A stretch of 64,000 nt of DNA from Ochotona curzoniae (Eukaryota > Chordata > Mammalia > Lagomorpha > Ochotonidae), in assembly GCF_017591425.1 (NCBI RefSeq), contig NW_024466459.1, forward strand, positions 3,472,001 through 3,536,000, given 5' to 3'. A model generated the notes under the pieces. The model was given only the letters and a program-made list of their open reading frames with translations, searched no databases and had not been told where the DNA came from. The first letter of the stretch is position 1, and every line of letters begins with the position of its first letter. Shown in pieces: positions 35,685 through 48,039 of this stretch. Position numbers and translations under genes: made by a program.

Positions 35685-37480
35685 ATTTCATTAACCTTTG
35701 AATTCCTTTTAAGTCTCTTTTTTTGAACTTTGAATGTGGTTATTTTACTAATTTTGGATTTGCTTTCTTCTTGTTTTGCTAGCTCTTTAAAGTGCATCCA
35801 TAAATCATTTGAGATTTTTGTGTTTTTGATTTTTGCATGGAGGACAAGGGAGAGTGATACAGGCATTTGTTGATGTAAAATTCTGCTTTGCTCTATCCCA
35901 CAGGTTTTGGTATGTTACACTTTTATTTGAACTTAAATCAGGATATTTTAAGGCTTGTCTAATTTCTTCTTGCATTCATTGATCTCTGAAAAGTGAATTG
36001 TTTAATTTTCATGTAGTTTCCAAAGTGTTCCTTGTCACTATTATCTAATCTTATTGCCCTGTGCTGTAAAATATACTTGATACGATTTTTGCTCTTTTAA
36101 ATTTATTGAAAATTGTTTTGTGACTTCCCATATGATTGATAGTGCAAAATGCTCCAGGTAGCTGTTGGATGGAAAATTCTGTAGATGTCTGTTAGGTCTA
36201 ACTTACCTACAGTCAAGTTTAACTCCTTTATGTCTTTGATTTTCCATCTAGTTGACTGGTCTATTTCTGAATGTAGGATGTCAAAATTTCTTATTGCTAT
36301 TTTACTGGAGTTCATCTTTCCTTTCATCTGTACTAATATTTTCTTTGTGTGTTTGAGACTCTAACATTGGATATGTATATATGTTATTTCTCCTTTTTGC
36401 ACTGAGTGCTTTATCATTATATAATGTTATTCCTGGTATGTCCTTTTTTAAATTTAAAAATTGTCTTCTCTGGTAGAAGTATGGCTACTACTGCTTTCCT
36501 TTGGGTTCTGTTTGTGTGTAACACCATGTCTGGCCTTGCCCTTTCAGCCTGTGTGTGTGTGTGTGTCCTCGCAGTGGAAGTTTCTTCTAAGCATTTAGCT
36601 GTTGTGTCTAAATTTTAAATCCTTTCCTTTACTCAGCATTCTGCAGTTGTAATAGTGCATTAACATTTAAGGTAATTATTGACAGATAAGGCCTTAGTAC
36701 TGCCATTATGATACTTGTCTTGTGTTTTTAACCTCGTGTGTTCTTTCTTTCCTACCTTGAAGTCTTAAGTAGTGAGCACACGAGTTTCTCTAGTCATGTA
36801 AATTGCTTGCTTGTTTATTATTTTTGGCAGGTCAGTTATAACTTGTTTTACAGTTACCATGAGTCTTGCAAAAAAAAAAAAATTCTTGTAGTAGCAAACT
36901 ATCCAGAAATAATAATGCTGATTATAGAAAAAATAGGGAAACAAAAAATGACAGTTTTACATTTTGTGTTCTATACCTCCAAATTTTGAATTTTGAGTTT
37001 CTGACTTTATACTTTATTTCTTTTAATACTACTTTCTCTTAACATTTTAATGTAATGATAGTAATTTCTTAATCTTCACAAAACATATATAAATGCTTTA
37101 TACACCATGTTTACAATACTAGCACATTCTGACTTGTATAGTTATTCCTGCAGTAAGTTTTCTACCATCTGATATTTCTTATTAGTATCGCTTTCTATTT
37201 CAAGAACTCCCTTGAGCATTTTTTTGTAACAGATCTGGTGGTGATAAATTGTCTAAACTTTGTCTGGGGGAATGTCTTTATCGCTCCCTCCCCGTGTCTG
37301 AAGGATAAGCTTGCAGAGCATGGTTTTCTTGGCTGGCATTTCCCCGCCTTCAGCACCATACAAGTTGCATCACATTCCATCCTGGCTAGGGAGATTTCTG
37401 CTGAGAAGTCAGCAGTCAGGGAAATTGGGAGTCCTGTGTGTGTGATCTGGTTTTTCCTCAGTTCTGAGATCTGTTATTAA

Positions 37481-39184
37481 TCTAACTCTGAAAAGCTTGA
37501 CTGTAGTGTATGTTGGAATAGACTTGACGGGGTTGAACATGCGGAGCATCCTTTGACCTCCCCGCACGTAACTTGAACTGCGTTGGGAAGGCTTTTGTCA
37601 TTATCTCCTTCCACCTCTGTGGCATTCTCAAGATCAACAACACGTGCAAAAAAAAAAACAAGACAAAAAGTCACAGCTAGAGTAAACTTTAAAGAAAGTT
37701 TAAGTTCAATGAAATTTCAAATTTCAAGTCACAAATTAAAATTCTTGGTATTGAAATAATCAGAGAAAAATGCTCAAGCAAGGCCTTCTGCCACAAACAG
37801 GGTGTGATATGTTTCACTAACATCTTCAACCACGTTGTCGTGGAACGCTGTTTTTTTCTGGAACAGAGGTGCAGGCTTTATTTTGACCTTAACTCTTCAG
37901 AAAATATATGTTAAAAATCAATCTGAATAATGAGAATCCTTTAAAAACTCACAAACTGTTATGAATTTGTTAATTTATTTTGAGCTTTAACAAATTAGGA
38001 AGCAGATTGTAGGTACATTAATGAAAGTTGAATCAGTGCTATTTAAATGTTTGTGTGTTCATTCATCAAAATTTTGTTGTAGTAGCATTTTCCTTGAGTA
38101 GAAATCATTTACTTAGAGTACCTAAAAAGAGATGAAATAGGCCCCCAAACAACCTTGTTAGAAAAGACTTCCGTGATGAAAACCTTGGTGAGGAAGTTAT
38201 AACAAAGTCAGGGTTTGCTAGGCATTTTTAAATTTATTGTAATTTTTTGCTTCTGATAATGATAATAATAATAAGCAGAACTGGACGATGAGAAGGGACA
38301 TTAGGAAGGGGAGGGACAGGAAAGAGATGTTCACGTGCTGCTTAGCTTACTTCCCTTTATTTATTGTTACTAATGACCTAAAATATTTGAGGTTTTGACA
38401 TCTTAAAATACATTAATTTTGATGTTATACCGTGAAGGATTTGCTATTTTCAACAAAAAGATCTTTTATAAAAGAAAAACCTTGTCACACTATTTAAAAG
38501 AACGAGGCATATGAAGTAAATGCATCCGTACACTGAGACAGGAAGACGTGCAGGTGCTTCTTCCATCGTGCAGCTCCTTGATGTCCAACTGTGGCTCGCT
38601 CTCTACATCGGCCCAATCACCAGTTCAAGTCAGATGAACGTCACGTTAAAGTGAAGCATTTATTGAGTTCTGACAGTATGAGATAGGTAATGTGTTGGGA
38701 GTTGAAAATGAAATGAAGAATGAGGAAAAAAAAAACAGAATCATTGATTAAACCTAAAGAATTAAAATATATTTGAATGTGACTTTTTCAAACCATAAAT
38801 CAATTTCTTTCCCATAAAATACAGGTGACTATAAAATAAGCCTAGAATAAAACCACCTCAAATGAGATAAAGAACTCTCCCAGCGTAAATACACTACGTC
38901 TTGTAGGGTTAAATTTGGTATAATTTCTATGTTGTGACATTTATTAATTGACTTAAAAGATGAAAATAAGCTGCAAAGTTGCCAGTAAGAATGATTGCTG
39001 TCATGATTTTCAAATGTCCTGTACCATGTTTTTAAAAATATGTCTTAAAAACCAAGTAAATTAGATGGCACTTTAACCAATAATCTAGGTGCCAAGATTG
39101 GTGTTTATTTTTTTTTTAAGCCCATGAAGCTTCAGGAATAGAACAAAGTCAAAATTCAATGCTATAAATCCAGTCTGTACTGTT
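37481..39184. other. Unrecognised intronic sequence
   Basis: No repeat or exon recognised. It includes short A-rich runs near 37650 and 38726, and a G-rich patch at 38280-38330 too short to assign. Confidence 0.45.
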
Positions 39185-39345
39185 TAGAAATCAGAAATAG
39201 CACAGCTTTTCTATGCTATTGTATAATATGGGGGAAACCAGTGGGAGTTGGGGAGAATGGGGAAGGAGGAAGGGGAGCTGCAGGGGTGTTTCCTTGTACC
39301 TGCAAAACTGCAACATGGAAAACAGCAATAATGATAACAACAAAA
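39185..39345 (+). mobile_element. Lagomorph L1 3' tail fragment
   Basis: GCTATTGTATAATATGGGGG, then GGGGAGAATGGGGAAGGAGG and TTGTACCTGCAAAACTGC, follow the same plan as the copies at 54405-54655 and 5425-5735, with more divergence at the 3' end. Confidence 0.45.
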
Positions 39346-39639
39346 GACAAAAAAACAAACAGAACAAAAAGAATGAGTTTTTTAGAGATGCCTTAGGTTA
39401 AGAAAAATCGATGCACAGAAAGTTGCATGAGCTTTGATAGAATCTGATGTTTGCCTGATCAGACCTTTCAAGACAGTAGCGATGTTTGAACCTCCTACAT
39501 CTTCACATTTCTTTTAGCTTTGTTCTCAGAACTTAAGAGGTTTAGTTAACCAGCAGATTAAATGAAGGGAATTCGCCAAGATGTGGAGCATCTATATTTG
39601 TTTAATGACATGCAGCAATATGAATTCTGACTATTTAAG

Positions 39640-41335
39640 GTAGAAGTTAGGCCAATTAAATACAGACTGTCTCTGAAATTACAAGACAAACATTTCCCAA
39701 CTCTCTTTATTACCATGATAAAAAAAATGACACAGCAGGAACATAAAAATACAAATCACCAACACACATAAAAGTCATAACAACATGCTAGCCATCGTAA
39801 ATTGAAACCAAGTGATGAAATCCCAGGACTAACGCATTGGACCTCCAAAATTTAATTACTGTAATTGACTATACTAAAATACTAAAAAAGAAAAATCATC
39901 ACAATAGGTGCTCAGGAAGAACTTGATGATGTTTAACACTCAAAGAGCACAGAAAAAATAATGACCTGTGAATAAAACTATATGACGACAGGCTCTATTA
40001 TTTCCCCCTGAGATAGGTGACATTCCGAATATGCCCCCTCTCACCACTTCTAATTCACTTTATCCTGCAGGTCCTAGCTAATGCTGAAAGCGTTCAAACC
40101 AGAAATGAGGTATTAAAATTATCTTTATTTGTAGATAACAAGTCATACGTGAAATAATCAAAATATATCTAAAAAAAATCTGCAAGATTAATAAGTAAGT
40201 TTATCAAGGTCACAAGGTAACTAATCAGTGTACAAAATCAGTTGTACTTTCTATGCACTGGCAGCAAATAGTTGGAAATGGAACTTTGAAAGGCATTTCC
40301 ATTTACAGTGATATCACACATCTGTCACACTAGTTTCACAAGACACATGGAAAATCTGTACACTGACGAATACAAGCTTGTGGTGAAATACATCAAGGAA
40401 GATCTAAATAAGTGAAGTAGCGATCACATGGATGGTAAGACTTCATCTGTTAAAAGTCATTCTTCCGAAGTTGATCCTTTGATTCAACGGAGGCCTGATC
40501 AAAATCCCAGCAGCTTGTTGTTACAATGTAAATGACAGCGTGACTCTAAGATTTGCTTGAGCACTGTGGAGTCAATTTTGAAAAACAAGAAAGGTGGAAG
40601 TAATTAAAGGTCCTTATTTCATGACTAATTGAAAAGCTGTAATAATCAAAAGAATATGCCATTGGTATAAATCAGTAAGTGTAGCAAAATAGAGTCCTAA
40701 AAGAGACCTGCACATTATAATCAGGGCAATCATATACTAATATACTAATATGCATTATAATATTTAATGTAATTTAATAATATAGAAATATAATGCATAA
40801 TATAATAAATGGGAGGCTACTGTTTCTGAACAACTTAATATTGATATGGAGAAGTAGCATCTTCAACATTTACTTCACTATTATACAGAAGCGAACTTAA
40901 ATCACATTCCACAGAATAAATGCTACAAGTATAAAAACCTAGAAGAAAACCTACAAGAATACATTAGTAATGTGGATTTAAGTAAAAAACTCTCCAATGA
41001 GACTCAAAAAGGATGAACCATGAAAGAAAAAATTGATGAATTTGACTTCAACAAAATTGAACTTTTTATTCTTCAAAGTATACTCTTAAGGGAATAAAAA
41101 AGCAGACTCTTATAGAAAGTATTTGGAAAATATGTATCTGATGAAGGACTTTCGTCCACTACACAGAAAAAACTTATATAACAAGGTAATAAGAAGAGAA
41201 TATACTTTGAAAAAAACAGAAGATGGCTTCATGTACTCTCACTATAATATCTTCAGTCATACCTTCAGTGTTAACTATGTCATTGAGTTACTGGATCTTT
41301 TTTTCAAATTAAACTTGAAAATTGAAATCTACTGA
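39640..41335 (+). mobile_element. Decayed L1 ORF2 region
   Basis: Plus-strand L1. AATTATCTTTATTTGTAGAT reads like the ORF2 reverse transcriptase segment, and further on TGATGAATTTGACTTCAACA, TTTGGAAAATATGTATCTGA and GAAGGACTTTCGTCCACTAC match the ORF2 C-terminal part in order. The longest open piece is only about 70 codons. Confidence 0.75.
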
Positions 41336-41849
41336 AGTTGAAGCTATGCAAAGCAAAGACTGCCTTTATTGGGCAAATATAATCACAACTACTTTCAAAG
41401 GTTGTTAAGTAAAGGTTTGAAATTTCACTAAGTACCTGACAAGGGTCGTGTTCCATGTTCTATTTACTGGGAACACAACCAGTGTCTGCTGAACATCTGG
41501 TGTTAAATGCTGCTTGTTTCAGTTACTCTTCCTTGTAAGTAATAAAATGGACATTTATTGCAGCAGGTGTCAAGCACTGAAGTAAAAACTTATCTCATTG
41601 ATTCCTCATAACTTCCCTATAAAGGAAGTACATTTATTTGTTTATGTGTTTATTTATGTATGATGTTTAGTTAAACTCAGTAGTTTGAAGAGACAAGATT
41701 CAAACTCAGTTTGACCCCAGTACCACTCCATAATTCACATTGTAACAATACATGTGTTGACCATAGAGAGAAGGGAAATAGGGAAATAGAGGAGGCTATG
41801 ACAGAATACAAGAGCAGACAAGCTGGTCTTGGGATCAAGAAAGACTTCC
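41336..41849. other. Unrecognised intronic sequence
   Basis: About 500 bp with a TTTA-rich patch near 41630-41660 and nothing else recognised. Confidence 0.5.
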
Positions 41850-41919
41850 TGGGGCTGGCGCTGTGGCATAAGGAGAAAAGCTGCCCCTTGAAATACCAGA
41901 ATGCTGGGGCCCGGCGCGG

Positions 41920-41931
41920 TGGCGCAAGTGG
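41920..41931 (+). promoter_or_regulatory. RNA polymerase III A box of CSINE
   Basis: TGGCGCAAGTGG agrees with the tRNA-type A box. It is paired with the B box 45 bases downstream. Confidence 0.7.
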
Positions 41932-41975
41932 TTAAAGGTCCTCGCCTTGCACGCCCGGGATCCCATATGGGCGCC

Positions 41976-41986
41976 GGTTCTAATCC
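41976..41986 (+). promoter_or_regulatory. RNA polymerase III B box of CSINE
   Basis: GGTTCTAATCC agrees with the tRNA-type B box (GGTTCNANNCC). Confidence 0.75.
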
Positions 41987-42429
41987 CGGCAGCCCCGCTT
42001 CCCTTCCAGCTCCCTGCCTGTGGCCCGGGAAAGCAGTCGAGGACGGCCCAAAGCTTTGGGACCCTGCACCCGCGTGGGAGACCCGGAAGAGGCTCCTGGC
42101 TTCGGATCGGCATAGTATCGGCCCGTTGCGCTCACTTGGGGAGTGAATCATCGGACGGAAGATCTTCCTCTCTGCCTCTCCTCTCTGTATATCCGCCTTT
42201 CCAATGAAAAAATAATAAAAATAAATCTTTAAAAAAAAAAAGAAATACCAGAATGCTGTACATGGGCACCAACTGGAGTTCTGGATACTCTACTTCCAAT
42301 AAAACTCTCTTCTAACAACCTGAAAAATGCAGTGAAAGATGGCCTGGGTGCTTGAACTCCCCACGTGAGAGACCCAGAAAAACTCCTGGATACTGGCTTC
42401 CACATTACCTGGTCCTGGCCATTGAAGAA

Positions 42430-42512
42430 GGTCTCTCTCTGTCTCTCTCTCTCTCCCTCTCTCCCTCCCTCCCTCCCTCCCTCCCTCTGTCTCTCTGTCT
42501 CTCTCTCTCCAT
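42430..42512. repeat. (TCTC/TCCC)n pyrimidine tract
   Basis: A continuous CT-rich run with six tandem CCCT units in its middle. It is the expanded pyrimidine stretch of the old CSINE. Confidence 0.95.
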
Positions 42513-42872
42513 TTCAAGTAAACTCAACAGATTTGAGGAGGGGGGGAGGACAAGCTTCCCCATTCCCCGAGGAGATGCTGTTTATACTTCTTTGTTAAGG
42601 ATGAACATTAGACACACGTACAAGTTCTAGCCAATCTACTGCCTAGCTAAGCATTCCCAGATGTGTAAGCTCTCTGACCACAATCCTGCCCTTATGTGCC
42701 TGCCGTCTTCTTAAGCTTTAACTTCTCATGCATTCTTAAATGCTTTCCCTATTGTGAGAAAACAGCACTCTAGTGGATAAAGGAAGTTATCATCTGATTT
42801 TAACTATGTTTGCTTTGCTATCCATTTCTCTCTCTTATTTCGACCCCAGTGATTTTATCAGCAAATGCAGTA

Positions 42873-43191
42873 TTTTTTAAATATCTATTTCTGTTAATTC
42901 GACATTCAGCATTCAGTGAGGGAGTGCTAGAGAGATGGAGAGAGATCTTTTATCTTCTGAAGTGTCCACAACTCCAGGGATGGGCCAGGCCAGAATCAGG
43001 AGCCTTCAACTCCATTCAGGTCTTCCATGTGGGTGGCAGGAAACCAATCACTGGGTCATCCTTCCACTACATTCCCATAGTAACAAGCAGCTAGATTGGA
43101 AATGAAGCAATTGGGACTCAAATCAGTGCCCATATAGGATGCCAGTGTTGCAGACAACAGCTTAATGCACTGCACCATTGTACCAGCACCA
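42873..43191 (-). mobile_element. Old CSINE
   Basis: Minus-strand copy: GGTCTTCCATGTGGGTGGCA, CAGTGCCCATATAGGATGCC and CACCATTGTACCAGCACC at its 5' end. Diverged. Confidence 0.82.
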
Positions 43192-43264
43192 AATTTTTAA
43201 ATAGAATTGTTTTTGCAAAAAGTTGGCATTGGAATTGTCATGAGCAAACATGTAGCCTAGACTA

Positions 43265-43560
43265 AAATGTCTATGTGTCCCACAATGAGCACCTGAGTAT
43301 GATTCCTGATTCCAACTCCTCCAGCTTCAGCTTCCAGCCAATGTAGATCCTGGGGGACATTTATGACAGCTCAAATAATTAGATTCTTGACACCCACATG
43401 GGGAACCTGGAGTAAGTACCCAGCTGCCAACTTCAGCCAAGCTAATGTAAGATTCTGGGGAGTGAGCTAGTGAATGGGGGTGTCAGTCTCTCTCCCCCTC
43501 CTTCTTCTCTCCCTGTGTCCCTCTCACCTTCCCACTTTCTCCCATAAAACATTATTTTAA
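43265..43560 (+). mobile_element. Old CSINE, diverged
   Basis: Plus-strand copy recognised by GACACCCACATGGGGAACCT, GGGGAGTGAGCTAGTGAATG, a CTCTCTCCCCCTCC stretch, and a weak A-rich end near 43560. The 5' boundary is uncertain. It faces the copy at 42873. Confidence 0.65.
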
Positions 43561-44199
43561 ATAATGTTATGCTTTAGAAGTTTGCTATGTGCTTTAAATT
43601 GCACATATATTTTTTACTTCCATGTGAATAATAATTCCGCTCACTAATAGTTCCATAAAAACAATGTTACTTTTATTTTCAGTCCTACAGATTCATGAAA
43701 GCTTGCTTTAAAGGAGTTAGTTCTCTTTATACCTTATGCATCAACTTCTGTAGAAATTTCTGTCAGTTAAATGGCAGTGCTTGAAAGTCACTTTGACTTT
43801 TGAAGCTGCTCAATTGCCTTACCATTATCTTTGAGAGATTAAGAATGCTTGTTTGCAAGGCTGTCTTTTTTCTAAATAAAGCCTAAGTTTTGTGATTCTA
43901 TTATAATATTCCATTTTAATCTGGCTAGTTTCTTGTGGAGATAAATACAACAGAAACCAAAAATAGCTCAATGAAAAGCCATCAGTCAATATGGAACATT
44001 TTCTCTGGGTTCTTAGAGTCTGTTTAGAAACAATGGGGCATAAACCACTCCTGTTTATTTCTCAACTATGACTCATCTGCAAGGACAAAAGACCCTCTGC
44101 TCCCATTGTAGTGTTCCTGAGAGTAATGAAAATGAAAATCAAGAAAAGGGACAGTAAGATTTTTTTCGACAAGAAAAAAAAGTGCTTTCAATATATATT
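43561..44199. other. Unrecognised intronic sequence
   Basis: AT-rich, no recognised element. Confidence 0.5.
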
Positions 44200-44790
44200 A
44201 CTATGACTGGAAAGCAACAATCATACAAAATTATAGATTAGTAGACTGGGTTAAAAAACAAAACCATCTATTTGTTGCCTACAGGAAACTTATCTCAGGA
44301 GACATACCTTTGTTGGTGAAATGTGTCTCCTGTACGCAGCAAACAGATTTTTTTTTAAATCCAGTCTACTAATCCATGACGTTTGATTGATGAGTTTACA
44401 CCACTTACATTCAGGGTTAATACAGATAGGTGGTAATTTGGTTCTGTCATTCTAGCAATGGGTTGTTCATTGCTTTAGTCTTGTTGTTGTACTGGGATGT
44501 TCTTCACATTTGCCTTTGGTTTTGGTGGGTGGTATTCCTTTTCTCTGTCAAGAGAACATCTTTGAGTATCAATTGTAGGGCAGGTTTGGAAGAGGCATAT
44601 TCTTTTAACTTTTCTTTACTGTGGAAGAATTTTATTTCATTTTCAAAGACAAATGAAGTTTTGCTGGCTATGTCATCCTGGGCCGACAATTTTTTGCTTT
44701 TAGAATCTGGAATATGTCACTCCATTCTCTTCTTGCCTATAGAGTTTCCTATGAGAGATCTCCTGTGAGTTTAAGGAAAAGATCCTTAAA
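44200..44790. mobile_element. Head-to-head L1 fragment
   Basis: The left part (about 44236-44306) is L1 sense and the right part (about 44321-44790) is the antisense of an overlapping L1 stretch. The reverse complement of GATTAGTAGACTGG reappears as CCAGTCTACTAATC at 44361-44374, and CTACAGGAAA pairs approximately with the CTCCTGTACG side. The right part continues with CATTCAGGGTTAATACAGAT and TCTTCTTGCCTATAGAGTTT, familiar L1 antisense sequence. Confidence 0.7.
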
Positions 44791-45190
44791 TGTGCTCATG
44801 AAAAAAAAAATCAACTGACATATGAAGATGCCATTTTAAGCCACACAAAAGCAGGTACAACTGTGCCTCATCTATCACCTATTGACCAGGAATAAAATGT
44901 CCCATGTGTTGGTTTCCAGACAGCCAAGCTGTCATCTCTCTATATTTGTCCACTCTGAAGGGCATCTGTCTAACATGCTCTGATATGTTCTACTTAATCC
45001 CCAATTCTTTACAACAAAAATTGCTGAAGACATCAACTCAGTTACATCCTGAATGTGTGGGTGCCACAGAAGCGTCCTTACAGTGAGTGTGCACACCTTT
45101 TCCTGCCAGCTCCCCTGTCTTCCTTCAGGTGTCCCATATGCTGATGGCAGCTGCTTTCAATGTGCTGGCTGACTTTAAGGGCAGCTCCTG

Positions 45191-45224
45191 GTATGCACCA
45201 GTATGCGCCAGTATGCGCCAGTAT
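45191..45224. repeat. 10-bp tandem repeat
   Basis: About 3.4 copies of GTATGCGCCA, the first reading GTATGCACCA. Confidence 0.95.
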
Positions 45225-45515
45225 CACTGGATCTCTTTTCTCTGGGCAAGTGAGGAGTGTGGTGGCGGTAGAAACAGTAAATTAACAGAAAACATATTAA
45301 AATATTGACATTGATTAATACTTTATAACTCTTGTTGCCACTACAACAGCTAGTGTTTAAGGATTTATTCTTCTCTAGATGGACTGTGGCCCTCATCCAG
45401 GAGGATGGTGTTTGGTTATTCTGTTCACAACATATTTAGAATGATCATAGATCCCAGTTTCAATGCCTGCTTTTTGGTATAATTCTTAACATTCCATTCT
45501 AAAGAGTTATCCAAT

Positions 45516-45857
45516 GATAGATTTTTTTTAAAGAAAAAATTTGTTTATTTTTATTGGAAAGTCAGATATGCAGAGAGGAGAGACAGAAAGATCTTTTGTC
45601 TGATGATTCACTTCCCAACCAAGTGGCTGCATCAGCCAGAGCTGTGCTGATCTAAAGCCAGGAGCCAGGAGCCTCTTCCAGGTCTCCCATTTGAGTGGCA
45701 AGGTCCCAAGGCTTTGGGCCATCCTAGACTGCTTTCCCAGGCCACAAACAGAGAACTGGATGGGAAGCAGAGCAGCCAGGATTGGTACCAGTGCCCGTAG
45801 GGGATACCAGCATGTTCAAGGTGAAGACTTTAGCCACTAGGCTATCATTTCAGGCCT
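45516..45857 (-). mobile_element. CSINE with target-site duplication
   Basis: Flanked by perfect 12-bp duplications GAGTTATCCAAT at 45504-45515 and 45858-45869. The body has GTCAGATATGCAGAGAGGAG, CTCTTCCAGGTCTCCCATTT and GGTACCAGTGCCCGTAGGGG. Confidence 0.92.
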
Positions 45858-45971
45858 GAGTTATCCAATTTTAATAGTAATATATTTGTTCTACATGTAT
45901 TTCAAATAATATTCCAGGTATCACTATTTCTTTATTTATTCAAGAATATGGCTCCTGAAAGTAGAAATTAA

Positions 45972-46303
45972 AACCCAGGGATCTGGCAAAGTGGTACTTC
46001 AGGTTAGACTGCCACCTGCAGGGCCAGCATCCCATTTGGGTGCCAGTTTGAATGTCAGCTATTCCATTTCCAATCTAGCTCCCTGCTCATGTGCCTGGGA
46101 ATGCAGCAATAGATTACACTGCGTGGGCCCCTGCACCCATGCGGCAGACCAACCCGGACTGAGTTCTTGACTCCTGGCTTCGCCTATCCTAGCCCCTGCC
46201 ATGGCTGCCACTTGAAGAATGAACCAGCAGAGGATCTCTTTGTCTCTCTTCCTGTCTGCAACTCTTCCTTTTAAATAAAGACATAATCTCTTTTTTAAAA
46301 AGC
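45972..46303 (+). mobile_element. CSINE
   Basis: Plus-strand copy: GGCCAGCATCCCATTTGGGT, CCATTTCCAATCTAGCTCCC, CCTGCACCCATGCGGCAGAC, then a pyrimidine stretch and TTTTAAATAAAGACATAATC. It faces the copy at 45516-45857 across about 110 bp. Confidence 0.85.
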
Positions 46304-47574
46304 AATTAAAGCTCAGATAATAGACTCTAAAATGATGTCATCAGAAATATGCCTAATGAAAGATGATATTCAATGTATTAGGTAAAAGAAATGTAAATCA
46401 AAGAAAAAGTTTTCCTACCCTCCCTCTGAGTAGAGTACTCTAGTGCACATGGTAAGTGCATAATTATATTTACTCACCTATATTTGAAGTAGAAAAATAT
46501 CTGAACATTTTTACAAAGCTTTGGACCTAATACAAAATAATGTCATAAGCATAAATTGCACATCTAAATGTGTAATTTCATAGAAATCTTCTTTTATATT
46601 TGTGAACCAAGACATAAGTCTCCTCTTGTGTTTACTTAAATTAACATGTTTAAATCAGATAAAAAAAGAGCTCATTTTTAGAAAATATATGTAATTAATC
46701 CAAACCTTGTAAAAAAAAAACCATGGTAAAAAGTTATTGAAAAGTGGTAAATTCTTGTGGATGGAGCTTCATTAATGATGAATTTCTTTTTATCTTTGTT
46801 AAGTAAACACATCTCTTATAAATGCATAAATACAATTTAAAGATATTAACACTATTAGTTTGAGGTTATGTGTGTCTTAAACAGAATCATTTTTCTGTCA
46901 TTGTAAATTTGTCTACATCTTTGGTATATTATATTATCCATAATTGGGAACTGCTTTTAAGTTTATTGAATTTTACTTATTAGATTTCATCTGAAAATTA
47001 GGAATTAACCTAAGTGTTCAGTGATACATGAAAGTAGTCTTTGATTAGGAAATTACAAAAAGTTGTTAAAAGACTTTGAATTTAGCACAGCTTTAGCTAA
47101 GAATGGTCAGTGCATGAAACATGATACATGTTGAGAATATTGAGCTAGAAACGTGTAATACAAATGATCTTTTTGGAGATAACAGAGCAGGGTTTCAAAC
47201 ACTACAACAGGACAGGGTTTTTACCTTTGGGAATATCGTGTGCTGGCTTAACAGGTAATTCAGTTATATTTTACACAAGTAATGAAAACTCCCATGACAT
47301 TTATAGGAAGGATTTCCTTGCTACATGCAGGTGCATTTTACATTCATATTAATTACAACTTGAAACTTTTCAATACAAATATAAAATACTTGTTTTAATC
47401 TCATATTTACCACTTTCCATTGAAAAATTATGCATGACAAAGAATGGGGGCTATGATGTAATACCTAAATATATCTCTTTTTAGAGTATTCATTCTTGCA
47501 TTTGTTGCTTCAGTTGTCTGATATTATACAAGACCATCACTATAAAATGGGTCATGAATCAAAGCAATGATGTT
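46304..47574. other. Unrecognised intronic sequence
   Basis: AT-rich; several short A- and T-runs but no named element or exon. Confidence 0.5.
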
Positions 47575-48035
47575 GCCTTCTGCGTTTTCTGTGGGTCTAG
47601 AACTGGAAAGTTGTTTAGTAGAGTGGTCTGCTTTGCAAGCTTTGCGCTTGCAGTCTGACAGTAGTCACTGGAACTGACGTCATTTTCACATCTCCTTCAC
47701 TTACATTCCTGGCACGGGGACAGGGACAGTGCAGCTGGACTCCCCTGGCAGCTCTGTCTCCATGTGCTCGGCCCTCCTGCCCTCTTAAGGGTAACCGGAT
47801 ACCTCACACGTTGGTCAGCACTCCCCAGGCTCATTCCAGGTCATCTTCTTGACCTAGCCATAGAAATGAAGCAGTGTGAATTCTGCCTCATTATTTTGGT
47901 TAAAACATGGACACGATTCTTCCCAGGTTCAAGAGATGTGAACTCCCTGCTCCATCCTTTGATACGGAGTATTAATACCATGTAGTTAGACGAACCTGTG
48001 GGGAGAGAGTGGCCATCTTTGCGTATAAAACATTT
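47575..48035. other. GC-richer block, possible ancient LTR
   Basis: CTTCTGCGTTTTCTGTGGGT, CTTGACCTAGCCATAGAAAT and GAGAGAGTGGCCATCTTTGC resemble phrases of an old mammalian LTR-type repeat. The family cannot be named with confidence and no viral coding sequence is present. Confidence 0.3.
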
Positions 48036-48039
48036 GATT

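Larger units (their letters stand above)
33440..37480 (-). mobile_element. Long decayed L1 with three nested CSINEs
   Basis: The plus strand is T-rich antisense of one old L1. Minus-strand translation gives ORF2 pieces in the right order. Near 36.2 kb, STRWKIKDIKELN and LDLTDIYRIFHP come from the endonuclease domain. Near 35.8 kb, LWMHFKELAKQEES comes from the linker. Near 34.8 kb, KLEEMDKFWDIHTVPRLNHE lies just before the reverse transcriptase, whose antisense continues to about 33.45 kb. The 36.4-37.5 kb part looks like the L1 region upstream of this. Stops and frameshifts are frequent. CSINEs at 34405-34742, 34878-35210 and 35363-35684 interrupt it. Confidence 0.85.
41907..42241 (+). mobile_element. 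Youngest CSINE in the window
   Basis: A full-length copy, GGGCCCGGCGCGGTGGCGCA to an A-rich tail, with perfect 17-bp target-site duplications at 41890-41906 and 42242-42258. An A-box-like TGGCGCAAGTGG (41920-41931) and B-box-like GGTTCTAATCC (41976-41986) fit an internal RNA polymerase III promoter. Many CpGs survive, which indicates recent insertion. Such elements do not encode protein and move using L1 proteins. Confidence 0.97.
41850..42530 (+). mobile_element. Old CSINE split by a younger CSINE
   Basis: An older-subfamily copy starts TGGGGCTGGCGCTGTGGCAT and is interrupted at 41906. It resumes at 42259 with TACATGGGCACCAACTGGAG and ends after a long pyrimidine tract with ATTTCAAGTAAACTC. 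The interruption is the young copy at 41907-42241, bounded by the 17-bp duplication GAAATACCAGAATGCTG. Confidence 0.9.

Noticed and set aside
35387..35866. 159-codon minus-strand open frame
   Set aside because: It joins an L1 ORF2 remnant to a CSINE translation and is not a gene.
41735..42207. Open frames of 81-138 codons
   Set aside because: They are translations of the young CSINE at 41907-42241 in several frames.
44341..44346. CAG/CAAACAG as a possible start of the next CEP112 exon
   Set aside because: It lies within the inverted L1 fragment, and the following run of T does not encode the expected residues.
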